64,000 nt of DNA from Entoloma clypeatum (GCA_963565915.1 OY751485.1:992001-1056000), one strand, 5' to 3'. Shown: positions 19,621 to 32,269, counted from the first letter of the stretch. Notes: generated from the letters alone by a model not told the origin. Numbers and translations are program-made.

Positions 19621-22139
19621 TCAGCATAGGTGATCTCGGCGGGGAACCTGAATGCCGACCGAACCCGGTTGGTACGAGACAACGCCGGGTAAGCCATGAA
19701 CTTACCGTTTTTCTTTTCCCTTGTTGTTCTCAAAGTCAGAACTCGCATAGAAAAGGAAAAAGGGGGAACTTACATCTTCCACATAGCTGATCTCAGCGGT
19801 CAATTCCGTCAGGCCGAGTGACAAGACGATATCAAAGTGAAGTGAGTAACAGAACCCCAATTGCGTACGCTCCGCATATGAGCGAGTTAGAATATTTTTA
19901 AGTGGCGCCCCGTCGGTGACAATGGTGCAAAATAGTGGAAAATTATCTTTTTTGTGAGGCATTCAACTTGAATAAAGGTGTTGTAGAAATCATCACGATG
20001 ACTCACGCGGATCGGAATCTATCCAGCGGGGAAAGCGAGATGATCCCTTGTAACATAAAATAGTCTCCTTAATTTTATCTGGAAAACACCCAGGAGTGAG
20101 ATAAGAGCGCTTGTATCTCTTCCGAAACTCTTTTGTCTCTGTGACCAAAGTTTCCTGTCGAGTGTTTGAATAACGATCTGGTCTAACTGATGTATCGTAC
20201 TTACTTTAGACAGGATTGTATCAAACATGCCATGGATCCGCATGGCACCTAAAGCAGCATCATAAAATGTTTTCGAAAATCGTTGTTGATGTTCCATATC
20301 AGCTGGATTATAGTGTGGACCAACTTCAATCCCATATGTGTACTTTGCGACTCTTGCAGTCACGTAATGATCCACGTAATACGAAACACCGCCCATTGCA
20401 ACGGCCTTGTTGCTAGAGAGTTATATGTGTTAGTATTCCGGCATAAGCGCCCCATAGAATCCGGTGACTTACACATGGCTATCTGGACGATAAAGGTTAA
20501 TCCTCAAAGGAGCGAGTATTTTCTTGACTTGAGAAAAAAGCCAGTCACTAGCGGCAAAGCCACCAACCAGAAAGACAGACTGATGATTGTGTTTAATGAG
20601 AAGAAGAATTTCAACAACCATATGATCGCCAACTCACGGAAACCTTGGCTTTTCCAGTGACTTTATGCATCTCGAGAATCGCCTCCACAATGCATGAAAT
20701 CGAAGGTTCAAAGAACGAAGCAACATCAGTTCTGGTTTTCAAACAAATCCGCATTAGTCCAACTTGAAGTGGGCTCGTGGAGTTGCGAAAAGGAATGCAT
20801 GCATACCCTGACACCTTAAGCTGTCCATGGCGGATGTCAAGTTTCGCGTCTGTATCACGCGCTCTACCAAACTTGATATACTGAGGCTCGTCGCGATTTC
20901 TGAAGCGAAGCTTCGTTGTCTTATCGAAGCTATTCGCGATGTCATCGACATCGTCATGGAATTTGGAACCACGAAGAAGATCTAGATAAAGGAAAAGATT
21001 ACGTCGGCATTTAGGTCTGAAGAGTGGGATGTACCGTCGAGAAAGCTGCGCGCACGCCTTGTAACGAAGACAGAACCTTGGAAGTGACCTTCGCCGGCGT
21101 GTAAAAGGCTGACTGAATAGTACACTGGCATATTACTCACATTGCGAGGGAGCAGACTCTTGAAAAGACAATGCCGGCTTCGCAGGCCCAGAACTCTCAC
21201 TATACGCGCTCAAATCAACGGTTCCTCCTCCAGCGTCAACAATCAATACATCTTCTCCCTGATAAATAGCGAAAATGTAAGCAATACATCAGCTGGAGAC
21301 CCAATACAACTTTTGACCTTGCCCGCACTGGTTGCCAATCCGTTGTGGATGCAAAAATGGAGGCTCGCTTCTCCTTCAGTCACAAAATGAATGCGGCGCG
21401 ATCCCGCTTTTGCATCCGTAACAAGGCCCGCTCGGATGGCAGCCTTGCGCAACTCCGCTTGCTGTGCTCCTCCCCAGCCGTTAGGATGTGTGAAGATGAA
21501 CTGAATATTGCTTTCCAACGAGCGCCACAAAAGCTCCCCAGTGCCATGCAGCTCCTGCACGAAAGTTCGAGCACTCTCATAGAGATATTCCATAAAATCC
21601 GCAAACAAGTCGATGGCTTTTTTGCCCTTCGGGAGGGGCGGAATCATCTCATTCAATGTAGATTCCAAGTCCCTTTTTGGCCGCAGATGTAATTTGAACC
21701 TAGAGAATCAATGAACTCGGCTGCACGATGGTCACGAAACAGAATCTCGCCATTCGGCTTTCGTCCAACCCTGCTCGACATTTTCGAAGTCTTTTCCGAC
21801 TACCTCGGCTCCGATAGCTCGAACTTTACCCTGATTATCGTAGTATATGACAGTTGGTATTTTAGAGTTTCCGCCAACTTGCTCCTGCCCCGGAAACCTG
21901 GAAGCAATAATGGGGAATGGGGGAGGCGTATGCAATGTCAGAATATAACACACCTCGTCACAGTCTTCATCTCTGGAACTTGTCCTGGGTCAAGGATGCT
22001 ATCCGACAGATGCATCAATTGGAGCGAAATCCCTTAAGACGTCCACGTACCAGTAGGAAACTCCGCTGAAGGTTGTCCCGATGTCCAGAGCTAAAACCAA
22101 CTTGCGTTCTGTGCCAGCATAAGGCAAACGTTGAAACAT
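19621..22139 (-). CDS. Hsp70-like (Hsp70-12 type) ATPase
   Basis: Twelve exons join in phase from ATG 22139: 22139-22051, 21998-21954, 21897-21751, 21699-21318, 21258-21141, 21088-21035, 20981-20807, 20731-20644, 20579-20473, 20412-20205, 20154-20007, 19946-19774. They give about 578 residues, a normal length for fungal Hsp70-12 proteins. Visible motifs are the phosphate-1 loop (LALDIGTTFSGVS), the phosphate-2 loop (VLIVDAGGGTVDLS, exon 5), QGSVFVTRRARSFL and the adenosine loop (SVFLVGGFAASDWL, exon 9). Intron 3 (21750-21700) starts GC where the paralogue at the left edge has GT, so it would be a GC-AG intron. The last residues are unsure: reading through the final donor ends at 19702, splicing it ends at 19621. 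The promoter is shared with the divergent coiled-coil gene. Confidence 0.85.
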
Positions 22140-22473
22140 AGTGGCTGTTGAAGACAAGCGACTTTTTGCCCCTATACACCCCACTAAAAATTGATAAACA
22201 GAGACAGAGATAACAAACCAATGCACAGGGACTTACACACCCGTAAAAAAGCATCAATTAAATGTCATGGTAATACTTAGTTTCGGTGGGAGGCGAAAAA
22301 AGGTCATTTTGAAATCAGGGATGGAGGCGCCTGCTGTTATATGCCAAATGCGAGAGGAAGACATGGAATTGCGCCTGATGACTCAGTGATGAAGAACGCC
22401 TCCCCCTCCCTAGAACGCAGATAGGATAAGCCATGGCCCGGAACATGAACCACTCAATAACTTACCTCGTAAC
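22140..22473. promoter_or_regulatory. divergent promoter between the Hsp70-like and coiled-coil genes
   Basis: Only 334 bp separate the two start codons, which face away from each other, so the promoters must overlap or be shared. I see no clear TATA box or heat-shock element. Confidence 0.5.
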
Positions 22474-24210
22474 ATGATCTCTGCTTTGCCGGGGCGAGGA
22501 TACTGCGCGCCAAAACTTCCGTTGCACAACGGCATGCGGACTCAGGAAGCCGACGGCCCTAAAAATGACAATGTCTCTTTCTCCACCCATGTCCCACCGA
22601 CCCCTAAAAGCTGGAACGAACGTATCTCCTCAACGATGGACATGATAACGTCGCCAGACAAGCTTATGGGCCCCATGTTCGGTGAAACAGCCGAAGGGAG
22701 GACAGTCCCCGACACCAAGAACCCCGCGTGGACACACCAAGCACGCCCGGACGGCCAAAGCCACGCCGATAACGCTGCGCGAAACTTCGACAGTGTATCA
22801 GTCAAGAACGACATGGACATGGACGTCTCTCCACACGCCGGACCATACACCGCTTGGGTTCCCGGCCCAACAGGAGGCCATCCAAGCCCCACCAACCGCC
22901 CCCGCTACCCTGCACTCAACGGCCCACCCACCACCATGCTAGACAACCGTCCCGCAGGCTTTTTCCCAACATTCACCACGGGCTTCATCCCCACCGGATT
23001 CCACAACTTCCAAGGCTGCCTCCGCAGCCTCGTCCCCACCAACGGCCCAGACATCACCTCCCTCCTCTCCAAAATCAACGACCTCGAGCGCGAAAATCAG
23101 CGCCTCCACTGGCGCCTCGCGGAACACAAACAGAAGACGCACGACATCCTACACGAGCGCGACGCGCTCAACCACTACATCAACTGCCAAGCGGCCGACC
23201 TCCAGCAGACGCGGAACAACCTCGCCAAGGCGGACAAGGAGCACGACGCGACGCACAGGCTGCTCCGTGAGCGGACGGCGGAGCTCGAGGGCGCACAGGC
23301 GTTTCTGAACCAGGCGGACAACATATCCGGCGCGGAGGTCATCGCGATGCTCGACACGCTGAACGGGGAGATCCTGCAGAACGCGGCGTTCATGGCGGAC
23401 TCCCTGGAAGACTTTACGCCGAGGAAGCCACAGGCTGGCGCTGTCGGAGAGCTGTCGGAGCCGAGGGCGATGGGCAAGGCGTGTGCGGTGATAGGACAAG
23501 CCCTGACGGAGACGCTGCATTCGCAACGAGGGTCCGAGTTCGACCCGAACCTGGTGCAGATCGTGCTCCAGGTCGGACTGGTGAAATGCTGCCTGGACAT
23601 AGTCAAAGCATGGATACCGCGCAACCGTGAGCACGACAACCTATTCAGCACCACCTACGACAGCATTCGAAACGCAGGTAACGTCTCCTTTCCTTCTTGA
23701 AACTCTCTGAAAAACTTTTGCCCCAACCTGCATGACCCGCGACACACAGAAAGCCCCGCAGTCGCCGGCAGATGGCGCGCCCTGGCCCGCGCACAACTCA
23801 AAGAGTCCAAAGACCCGCACGACCGCACCTCCCGCATGGTCGATGAACTCGTCCACGTCATCGTCGCCTGCACCAGGTGCTCGCAACCAGAAGCCAAAAG
23901 GTTTCTCGAAAGGTTCTACGAGCGGCTGTCCACGCTCGCGCGCCTCGCGATCCGCTTGAACATCGCCATCGGGGAGGAGATCACGTCGATGGATATTCAA
24001 CCGTACCTCGTGCCGTCCGGACAGCTTTTCGAACCTGACTTAATGGATGACGCGTATGCAGAGGGGACTAAGAGCCCAGACGAGACTAGAAAGGCGGTTT
24101 GTGAACAGGTGGTGGCAGGGACGACGGAATTGGGAATGCACAAGGTCGGTAGTCGAGCTGCGCTGGCAAAGGCAAAAGTGGTTTTGTGCTCGGCGTTGAT
24201 GAAGCAATGA
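22474..24210 (+). CDS. coiled-coil protein of unknown family, paralogue of the gene at 60.8 kb
   Basis: Two exons (22474-23677, 23750-24210) join in phase (G|AA) to 554 residues. The N-terminal 190 residues are Pro/Gly/Ser-rich and look disordered. From about residue 195 a coiled coil runs for over 80 residues (LLSKINDLERENQRLHWRL onward). A conserved helical domain follows, opening AQAFLNQADNISGAEVIAML and containing LVQIVLQVGLVKCCLD; after the intron comes GRWRALARAQL. The second-exon domain has EEITSMDIQPYLVPSGQLF. The gene at 60786-62149 shares this order, the intron position and its phase. I do not recognise the family. Unlike its paralogue it has no N-terminal membrane segment. Confidence 0.85.
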
Positions 24211-24483
24211 TCTGAAGAAACGTCTGTTATTTGAAGTAATTGATCTCATTGTTTGCCGCTTTTATAACACACTCGTGGTGAAACAAGACCATCGAATTCG
24301 AAATAGAAAACAAAGAAGGCATGTAATATAGACTCATTCAACAAAACTCAGATTCTACAAGCCAGTTGAATGGCTCGACAGACATAATAAACACCCACCG
24401 GGGACCACAGACAGAGCACAGCACTGTTGAAACACTCCCTACCATTCCATGTATTATCCCACAAGTTCCCCGTCCCCACATCC

Positions 24484-26316
24484 TCACCAAATCCTCGTCT
24501 CCAACAACAAATCAGTGTTGCTCTCAAGCCCAAGGCAGGCTTTGAGGAAGCTCTCAAGCGCATTGCGCTGCCTGTTGAGGCTGTTGACGACCTCAGTCCC
24601 TATGAGTGGATGAAGCCATCGTTGAGCAAAGAGGGTTCTTAGGCAGACGAGAAAGGTTGCCTACCAGGCTTGACGAGAGGAGCCTTGAGCATGTAAGAGA
24701 GCAACGAAAGGACGGGGTACAACGGCTTGAACTCGGCGTCCTTGCCGGCTTCGGTCTTACGATACTTGACCCGAGTAAGGAGCTCAGTGAGCACAGTCAA
24801 GTCGAGAATGAGGGGAGTGGCAAGGAGAGAGTCCTATTGCGACGATATAAGCATGATAAGAGATCAAGAGAGATAGACCAACAAACCTCGCACTCATTGA
24901 AGATATTGATCGTCGACCTCCCCCCGCAGAAGATCTCCGAATAATACTCATCAATCGCCCTCTTCGAATCACCCACCGCCGGCACATACTTGATCACCAC
25001 AATATGGTCCGGATGTTCGCCTTTCCCCTTTGTGCCCGCCTCAGGTGCCTTATACAACAACCTATTCGCATCAACCATATCATCGACAACGCTGCTCTTG
25101 CTGATCTCCTTGCTCCTGAACTGGCGCTCTGCCGAGAGGTTGTGCCCGTCGTTGTTTCCAAGGTGATTGTACGACGCAATCGACAGCGGCTTGATCCCCG
25201 CGTTGACGAGGAACTCAGCCAGCACAGACTTGAGCTTTGTCTGCCCCGATTTGAGGTCGTCACCGCCGATGAACGACTGATGGCGCTCCGCAAGGTCGAT
25301 GACGCCAGGCACGAATGTGTTCTGCGGCGCGCCATTGACAAAGGGCTCGCCCTCAAGGATGGCAGCGACGGCAAACACAGACGATGGGGACACCTCGGAG
25401 TGGGACGTCTTGATAGCATGCAGGACATTATCCGCGGTATCGTTGACACCTGGGATGACGTCGCTGTACCTTTCCGTGTTCGCGGTCCAGAACACGACGA
25501 CACGATCTAGGTCGTTGTCCGCCTTGAACTTCCGGATGTCCGCGCGGATCTGGTCGAGGTGGGCCTGCTTGTCGGTACCAGGAATCACGTTGTCCGCGCG
25601 TGCCTCCTGGTTCGCGGCGATGAAGTCAGGGTAGTAGATGGAGGGTAGAGGCTGCCCGAGCGCAGCCATGAAAGGGGCGACCTGGCGCTGGAGGTCGTAG
25701 TCCAGGACCTCGGCGCGGCGCATGGCTTGGTCCATAGGGACACCGGAGATGTCCCAACCTCCAAGGACAAGGTCGTTTGGGTGGACCATGGGGAGGACAT
25801 CGGAGATAGGGAGGTGGACGTCGTTCCCAGTAGAAGGATCCACACCAATGCGGACGGTGGAGGCACGGAGCACGGAGCCGATGTAGTTGGGCTGCTGGAG
25901 GCCAGACTTGGTGTGCCAGGTGATGTTGTGGCTGTTGGCGAGGATGGTTGCACAAAGCGTAGTGCCATTGTTACCACCAATACCAATCATCATAAGTCTG
26001 CATGTAGATTTAGAAAATTGAAACGGGACATGACTGCAGCAATAACGAACCCAGTCTTGCTGACGTCGCGCTTGGTCTGAAATTCGTACGACGTTGTGGT
26101 AGGCTTGATGATATACTGGCCGTCGGTGACGGTGACGGCAGAACCGCGGTTGACGAACTTGGCAGTGATGTGCTCATCAGTGTAGAGCGTGTTTTCGGAC
26201 TGGACGGTCACCGCGTGGGGACGACGGGCGGCGGTGGGATGGACGGGAAGGATCGACTCAAGTTGGGAGTCAGGGGTGTTATACCCAGAGGTACCATTGG
26301 ACACGTTGGCGGCCAT
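24484..26316 (-). CDS. INO1: myo-inositol-1-phosphate synthase
   Basis: Converts glucose 6-phosphate to myo-inositol 1-phosphate with NAD+, the first step of inositol synthesis for phosphatidylinositol and other inositol compounds, in the cytosol. Four exons (26316-26051, 25997-24887, 24833-24665, 24599-24484) join in phase to 553 residues, against 533 in yeast Ino1. Signature motifs are present in order: the NAD-binding glycine loop [45 protein letters not shown] and [10 protein letters not shown]. The C-terminal exon gives the expected [13 protein letters not shown] tail. The glycine loop has Ile where many relatives have Trp; I do not expect loss of function. The start at ATG 26316 gives the usual N-terminal extension before the Rossmann fold. 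A five-copy pentamer repeat lies just upstream. Confidence 0.95.
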
Positions 26317-26332
26317 TGAAGATGATGAACAG

Positions 26333-26357
26333 ATAGGATAGGATAGGATAGGATAGG
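26333..26357. repeat. pentanucleotide microsatellite (ATAGG)5
   Basis: Five perfect ATAGG copies lie 17 bp upstream of the INO1 start codon, within its likely 5' UTR or core promoter. Such tracts vary in length between strains. Confidence 0.85.
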
Positions 26358-27572
26358 TGGTGGACGATTTAGAACGCTATCAAAACGCCAGCGGCGCTGT
26401 GCTTGGTACCTCTATGGGAGTTGTGGGAGCTGCAAAGTTGATTTGAGAACATGCAGCAGCTCAGGAATGTGTTGGTTGTGTCGACAAGAGCTGTCGAGGG
26501 CGCTGTCTGGGACGATGAGGAGAATGAAACTGGGAAGCTTCAATGAAGAGATACGCAAAGGGCGTTGAAAGGCTTTTATACGTGGTTTATTTCAAAGTCC
26601 GGTTTGATCAAAACATTCGCCGTCAACGTCGTCAAGGAGTCCAGGCGGCTTGGACGTAAAATGTCATTCTCCTCAAAGCTACACGTGGCGACTTCATACT
26701 ATACTCACCGCCTTCCAACAGCTTTACCAAAGCTTGACCTTCAGATCCAGACGCGAAGCTTCAACGTCCAACCCTCTCAATTCCTTTGACGCAATCCGTC
26801 TAGTTTTACCTCTTCAATCAAGGGCTGAGCCTCGTTTTGTTGCACATTGCGAATCGGAGCACAATCTTCCCCGACTCGGAACCTGCATGTATCTTCTATG
26901 AGGTCAAAGCTGATCGATGATCATTTATCTCTCCGACACGGCACCCCGTGGAACTTACAAGTGGACATACTGATATCATCATCACCCAGCGACGCCTTGG
27001 ACAACGCATCATGAGCTACGTATAGATGCCCTCATGGCGTTACTGTACTTATTGCCCAAAACACATGTCCCCACTGGTTTGTTGGTTCATGTCAAGCATG
27101 GATGCTCACATTGAGTCGCCACAGCCGTTATTCATCAAATTCAGAGCAAATCACATGCAGATCTTAAGAAGAACACATTCAAAAGCCGCGCACAGGTTTC
27201 CGCTACTTACCAAAAAGCGCCTCCAGCAATTTATCAAATCCTCGCAATCCCCGACGCCCACGCAACCGTTGCCTCCGGTCAGATCCAAGTTCGGCCTCCA
27301 CCCCTCACGAATCAAATGATCCGTGATATTGTAGGAAATCGATCAGGTCAATGTAAGCGATCACAATCGGTCGTTGTCATTTGAGAACTCGGATCGATCT
27401 TCCATCATCATGATCACTTCCCCACATACTTCCTATTTCACTACTACGCACTACGAAAACTCTTCACTTCGAACTGACAATGACTGTTCGGGGTATTGCT
27501 TTTACACCTGATTCACCAGCTGCGAGTCCTTCAAGCTCGGGTGACGTCAGATGCGCGCCGGCAAAACCCTCC
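26358..27572. other. intergenic: INO1 promoter side and 3' flank of the F-box cluster
   Basis: Only short, overlapping open frames are present. I see no gene, RNA gene or repeat. Confidence 0.5.
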
Positions 27573-29256
27573 CTAAGTAAATGAAGGGAGCGGGACAAAG
27601 TCCACACGCCCTTTGATCCCTAACCTGCGTTGCATCGCCAATACTTGCTGCTGAAATTTTTTCACCCGGTTCTCAAACGTTTCGTCGCCAAAAAACGCGA
27701 CGTCCCACGACGTGAGGATCCTAATGGTCAATTTCCATTCAGTGACTTGGCTCGCTGTTGCTCCGAGTCTGCACGAGAGGCCGCTTCACGCGACCACAAG
27801 GCCTCCAGCGTCTTCACCACACGCTCACAGTCCTGGAACGTGATGGAACAAGCAGCGGTCCTTAAATCTGGTGCCCATCCCTCGCGACCTATTTTCGTAA
27901 TTGTACGAGACGGAAGTGTAGCATTTATGAAATCGATGTGTGCAAGGGTACTGTGGCTTTGCTCGATGATAGCCCTTAGGCTTGTTTCCGTGTAGTTGGA
28001 GCGGATGAACCTGAGTTGGCATGATGAACGCTGGAGGAACTTTACCAGTGGGGAAGATGCTTCCGTTGTGTTGTATGGATCTATGACTCCGGTGAAGGAA
28101 TGGCTGAGATGACGAAGGGCTGGAAGCGTCAGATGTAGCAGGAATACTCTGCCAACCATGGGATCTGCGGCGTGGAGAGAAAATCGCTCTAGACGAGGAT
28201 GGATGAACCCGGATGGAGCCAAGCCATAAAACTCCTTGTCACCGCCGATGGAAATCGCGCACGATTCGAGGTTTGGCATTTTCTTCAGCATCTCAAGCGC
28301 GACGCGCGGAAGAACAGCGATCACATCGAGGTCTCTGATCTGGGTAAAGGGCAACAGGATGTCCACGTTCGCAGGCAGTGGATCATGATCCGGCGCTATC
28401 CTCAGCCCAAGATTGAACAACTTGGAGCTACCCTCAAAGGCACGGATTTTGTTGCCCGGTATCTTGACCTCACGTGGGCGGTCTACCAACCCGGAATTCG
28501 CATCCATAACCAGTATCTGCTCCACCGAAGGAAACAAACCTGGTATGGACAACAGTCTACCCGCTTCTTGAGATGATACCTCGAGTCTGAGCCAGCTGAA
28601 CCGAGCTGCGTGAGGCAACACGAAAATGGCAACGACGTCCAGCGACGACGGAGATGTGACCACAGTGGCTTCCAATGGCACTGTACCGCTCCGTGCAAAT
28701 ACTGCTTCGATGATAGGACGATGAACCTGCAACGGCTTGAAAAGTTCAACCCGATTCCAGAGTCGTGATTCCCCCAAAGCTATCCGACGCCAACCTGCAC
28801 AGATATGGCCCAAGCTCCAGGGCTCCGGCACCTTTCGGTCAGCAGAACTAGATTTCTTGGCTGGCGGGATCGTTATCGAGAAATCGTGTGGGAGAGTGAA
28901 ACGGAAGATCTTTGAAAGGATCTCAGGAGGAAGGTATTTATGAGGTGCCATCACCACGTCGAGCCGATCGATGAGCTGTGTGCATCGAATATATTCTTCC
29001 GAACCGCGTTTGATGATTTTGTTTAACAATTCCAGTTCCTTCTTCGCATCGAGCAGGAGCTGCCTGGCATCTCTTTCGATAATGTCTGGAATCTTGGGCT
29101 CGTTTGCCAGGATTGCGACGTTCTCCTGCAGATCGTCACTGTGCTGTGGGTGTTCCGTCTCCTAGCATTGGATTACCATTTCCTCTTTGAGAGCCCACTT
29201 ACGTTCTGAAAAGGATCCCCTCCGATATCGTACGTTCTTGCGTGGTCGTCGGCCAT
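27573..29256 (-). pseudogene. F-box-like protein with a C-terminal frameshift
   Basis: Exon 1 (29256-29203, 18 codons) and exon 2 (from 29161) join in phase. The protein has a helical N-terminus with ERDARQLLLDAKKELELL, then an F-box-like segment (LPPEILSKIFRFTLPHDFSI, then LGHICAGWRRIALGESRLWNRV), then a leucine-rich region. The frame stops at 27728. The expected C-terminal block, homologous to the end of the intact gene at 30134, continues in another frame (EWKLTIRILTSWDVAF to FVPLPS) up to a stop at 27573. A single indel near 27745 explains this. No splice sites there would restore the frame. The truncated 470-residue product may still be made, so loss of function is not certain. F-box proteins typically present substrates to SCF ubiquitin ligases. 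Confidence 0.7.
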
Positions 29257-29479
29257 ACTTAGCGAAAGATGGTCGATGTCAAGGGGGTAGATTACTGACT
29301 CGATGATCATCAATCATTACTGTACGTCAAGAAGCATATCATTTCCTTTTTGAAATCCCTGAATACCTCCGAACAAGACGGCGTCTTAAGGAAGGTGGTA
29401 ACTGAGTTCGTGGACTCAGCGAAAGACACTACACTCTAGCAGGGACTTCCGTGTACGCATGCACTCGGTATGGGCTATA

Positions 29480-29706
29480 TGCTGCACTGAACTTGAAAGA
29501 AGTTGTTCGGAAGCACGTTTGATAACATTGCTCAGCATCTCCAAGATTCCTTTTTCGCATCTTTTAAGTAGGAGCTGCGGATCGCCCTCTATAGTACCAG
29601 TCTGTGGGTATCTCGATCATAAGGTTACTTTCCTTAATTTGAGATATCCCACTTACAGTACAAGTTGAATAACAGTACGCCCAGTGTCTCCATGGTAGTT
29701 CGCCAT
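29480..29706 (-). pseudogene. N-terminal relic of an F-box-like gene
   Basis: A 17-codon first exon from ATG 29706 ends at a GTAAGTGGG donor, followed by an intron resembling intron 1 of the neighbour at 29256. Next comes coding-like sequence (GDPQLLLKRCEKGILEML, then NVIKRASEQ) homologous to the neighbour's ARQLLLDAKKELELLNKI and IIKRGSEE. Homology stops near 29480, before the F-box, so this is a truncated duplicate. Confidence 0.6.
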
Positions 29707-30133
29707 CGCGCCGAGAGATGGATGCCGATCCCAAGCAGTGGTCACTGAACCTGACCGAGGCCCGAGAAAATGAGAAGCATCTGGGTTCGCCGCCGAAACC
29801 TTACGGATATGAACACGGGACATGAAAACCCAGGTCACCAGATGATGGCGGACCTAAGGTGGCCCGATGTCCACAGAGAATGCCTTCAACGCCTCTGCGT
29901 GCGGACGATTTAGGGGGGCGACGAACGTCTTTAGACTCTCTTTGTATCCAATCTGTCCATAGTGGTCCATAGGCATGTACAGTGATCGATCACCCCGAGT
30001 CGTAACGTGATTTTCACTAAGCCGCTTCAAGTTTGTGATAACCACCCATCCACTTGTAAAACAGTATACAACGTCTCGCGTCCTTGGAATACAGCGCAAT
30101 GGGCAGGATTACCAAAAACTCACCCGAATTGCA
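29707..30133. other. spacer inside the F-box cluster
   Basis: It lies between the relic and the 3' end of the intact F-box-like gene. No coding potential or repeat is recognised. Confidence 0.45.
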
Positions 30134-31803
30134 CTACGTCGGAGGAGGCATAGGCACAATATCCAGACGTCCTTTTATCCCGAATCTGTGTCGTAAGGCC
30201 GAGCACCGCTGCTGGATATCTATCGACCAAGGCGTAAAACGGTCCTCGGTGGCGAACATGAGATCCCACGGCATGGGAGGATGGAGGGTAAAGCCCCATT
30301 CAGGCAGTGGGGTCTTGCCTGACGGCGCCTGAGGCAAGGCTGCTTGTTCCGCATATAACGTCTCAATCATTTTCAACAGATCATCCACGTCCAGGGTTGC
30401 GATATGGCAAGCCATGAGCCTCAGACGCGGCGCCCATCCTCCGGCAGCTATCTTGGAGACTGTGGTAGCAGGTAGAACGCCATAGTCCATCGTATTGATG
30501 GCTACGATAGAACTATGAGCAAGTTCGAAGATCCGCCCCGTGCTTTCCCTGTAGTTGCATCTCAGGTATTCGAGCGGACATGCTGAACGCTCAAGTAATT
30601 TTATCAGCGGGGAGGATGATTCTGATATGTTGTATGGGTCCTTCGTGCCGTCAAAAGTGTGGATGAGGAGAAGAAGCGATGGAAGCGTCAAATGTCGTAT
30701 GAATGCTCTGCCCACCATGGGATCCGCCGCTGTGAGAGAAAGTTGCCAGAGACGAGGCAGACGGATCCCGGAGGGAGGCAAGCTGTAGAAGTCTTTTTCA
30801 CTTCCGATGGTGAAGGTGCAGCTTTCGAGATTTCGGGTCTGCTTGAGCATGTCAATCGCAATCCTGGGAGAGATGGTGGACAGGTACAGGCATTTGAGTC
30901 GAGAAAGGGGCAGGGGAAACGAGGTGACGGCGGGCAAAGGATGACGATTTCCCGTTATCTGCAACCCGACTTCGATCAGTTTGGGGCTGCCTTCGCAAAT
31001 GCGAATCTTATTTTCGACGAGGGTAACGGAGTCATCAGGGTGATTCTGGTGATTCCCATCACCGTTTGTGATCATTATCCTCTCTAAAGAAAGGAACAAT
31101 CCGGGAAGCGACAGGAGCGTGCTCGTTTGTTGGGATGCTCCTCGGATGGTGAGCTGGGAGAATCGAGCTGCGTGTGGAAGAACGAAAAGGGAGATGACAT
31201 CGAGTGCTGTAGATGTAGTGATGGTAGCTTGTAGGGGCGCCTTGCCGCTTCGCGCAATCACTGCCTCGATGATGGGGGCATGAGCCTGTGATGGCTTAAC
31301 AAGATCCAAGCGATTCCACAGGAGCGGTTCCCCCAATGCGATCTGTCGCCAAGCCGAACAGATATGGCCGAAGATCCAGGGCTGCAGAACCTTTCGACTC
31401 CGTGCTTTAACGGACGGGATGGTTATGGAGAAATCGTCTGGAAGGGATAGCCGGAATATTTTCGCGAGAAGTTTTGGAGGAAGACTGCAATGACCGATAA
31501 GCTCTAATGGATCCACCCTGAGACTGAGATGATCGATGAGCTCCACGCATCGAGTACGTCGATCGGCGGCGCGTTTTATGACATCGTTCGCTCTCGCGAG
31601 TTTCTTCACCGTGTCCACCCGGAGCTGTCTAGCATCCTTCTCCACGGCGTTTGGAAGTCTCGCATTGCTAAGTACCTCAATGTATTCCTTGAGATGATCA
31701 GGCTAGGGGAGTGGTGTCAAGGATGGCATTACTGCGTATGAAGAGTCTCGCTCACGATAACGGTACTTTCAATGTCAAAACTGCCTGCATATTCTTCGGT
31801 CAT
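30134..31803 (-). CDS. F-box-like protein, intact member of the local family
   Basis: Exon 1 (31803-31756, 16 codons) joins exon 2 (31702-30134) in phase for about 538 residues. A charged helical N-terminus (PDHLKEYIEVLSNARLP, then EKDARQLRVDTVKKLARAN) precedes the F-box-like segment LPPKLLAKIFRLSLPDDFSI and FGHICSAWRQIALGEPLLW. A leucine-rich-repeat-like body follows and ends LDIVPMPPP. The longest open frame in exon 2 has no ATG near its start; the upstream exon supplies it, and the same two-exon layout is seen in the neighbours. This is the best-preserved copy in a group of five. F-box proteins usually bind Skp1 and select targets for ubiquitylation; the target here cannot be inferred. Confidence 0.8.
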
Positions 31804-32269
31804 AACGGAGAATTGGTGCGGATGGGAAGGGAAGAGCGATACACTGAGTGCAGATAAGCGCCTTGAAGCCACGCGACTCCGCTTCTTTCACATTTCTCAT
31901 GCCATGGATTGCAAACAATTGAATAGGATCAGCTGAGCATGGTTCAATGACACCGAACCCTACCGAACCCTGAATGACTTGGGAATGCGGTTGGACGTTC
32001 TTGTCTCATGCTTTCATGAGACTGTCACGGTGTATGCAGGATACTTAGTCGCAATTGATATTGAGCCTTCTCCAGGAGTCTTGCAGCTCGGTGACTGGTC
32101 GACAGCGAATGGTTTATTCAGTTCGAAGAACGAGAAAGTTGGCCAATCTGAAATAACCCAAATACAAGCCCGAGGAAAGTGTTCAGAAGAACGTGTCTTT
32201 ATGACGAACTTCCGACTCTGTCACGTCCTTGGAATTGAGAGCCTCATAGAAGATAAATAACTAATGAAG
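31804..32269. other. spacer inside the F-box cluster
   Basis: Upstream region of the intact gene and 3' flank of the pseudogene. A 93-codon plus-strand frame (31979-32260) shows no domain and is not called. Confidence 0.45.
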
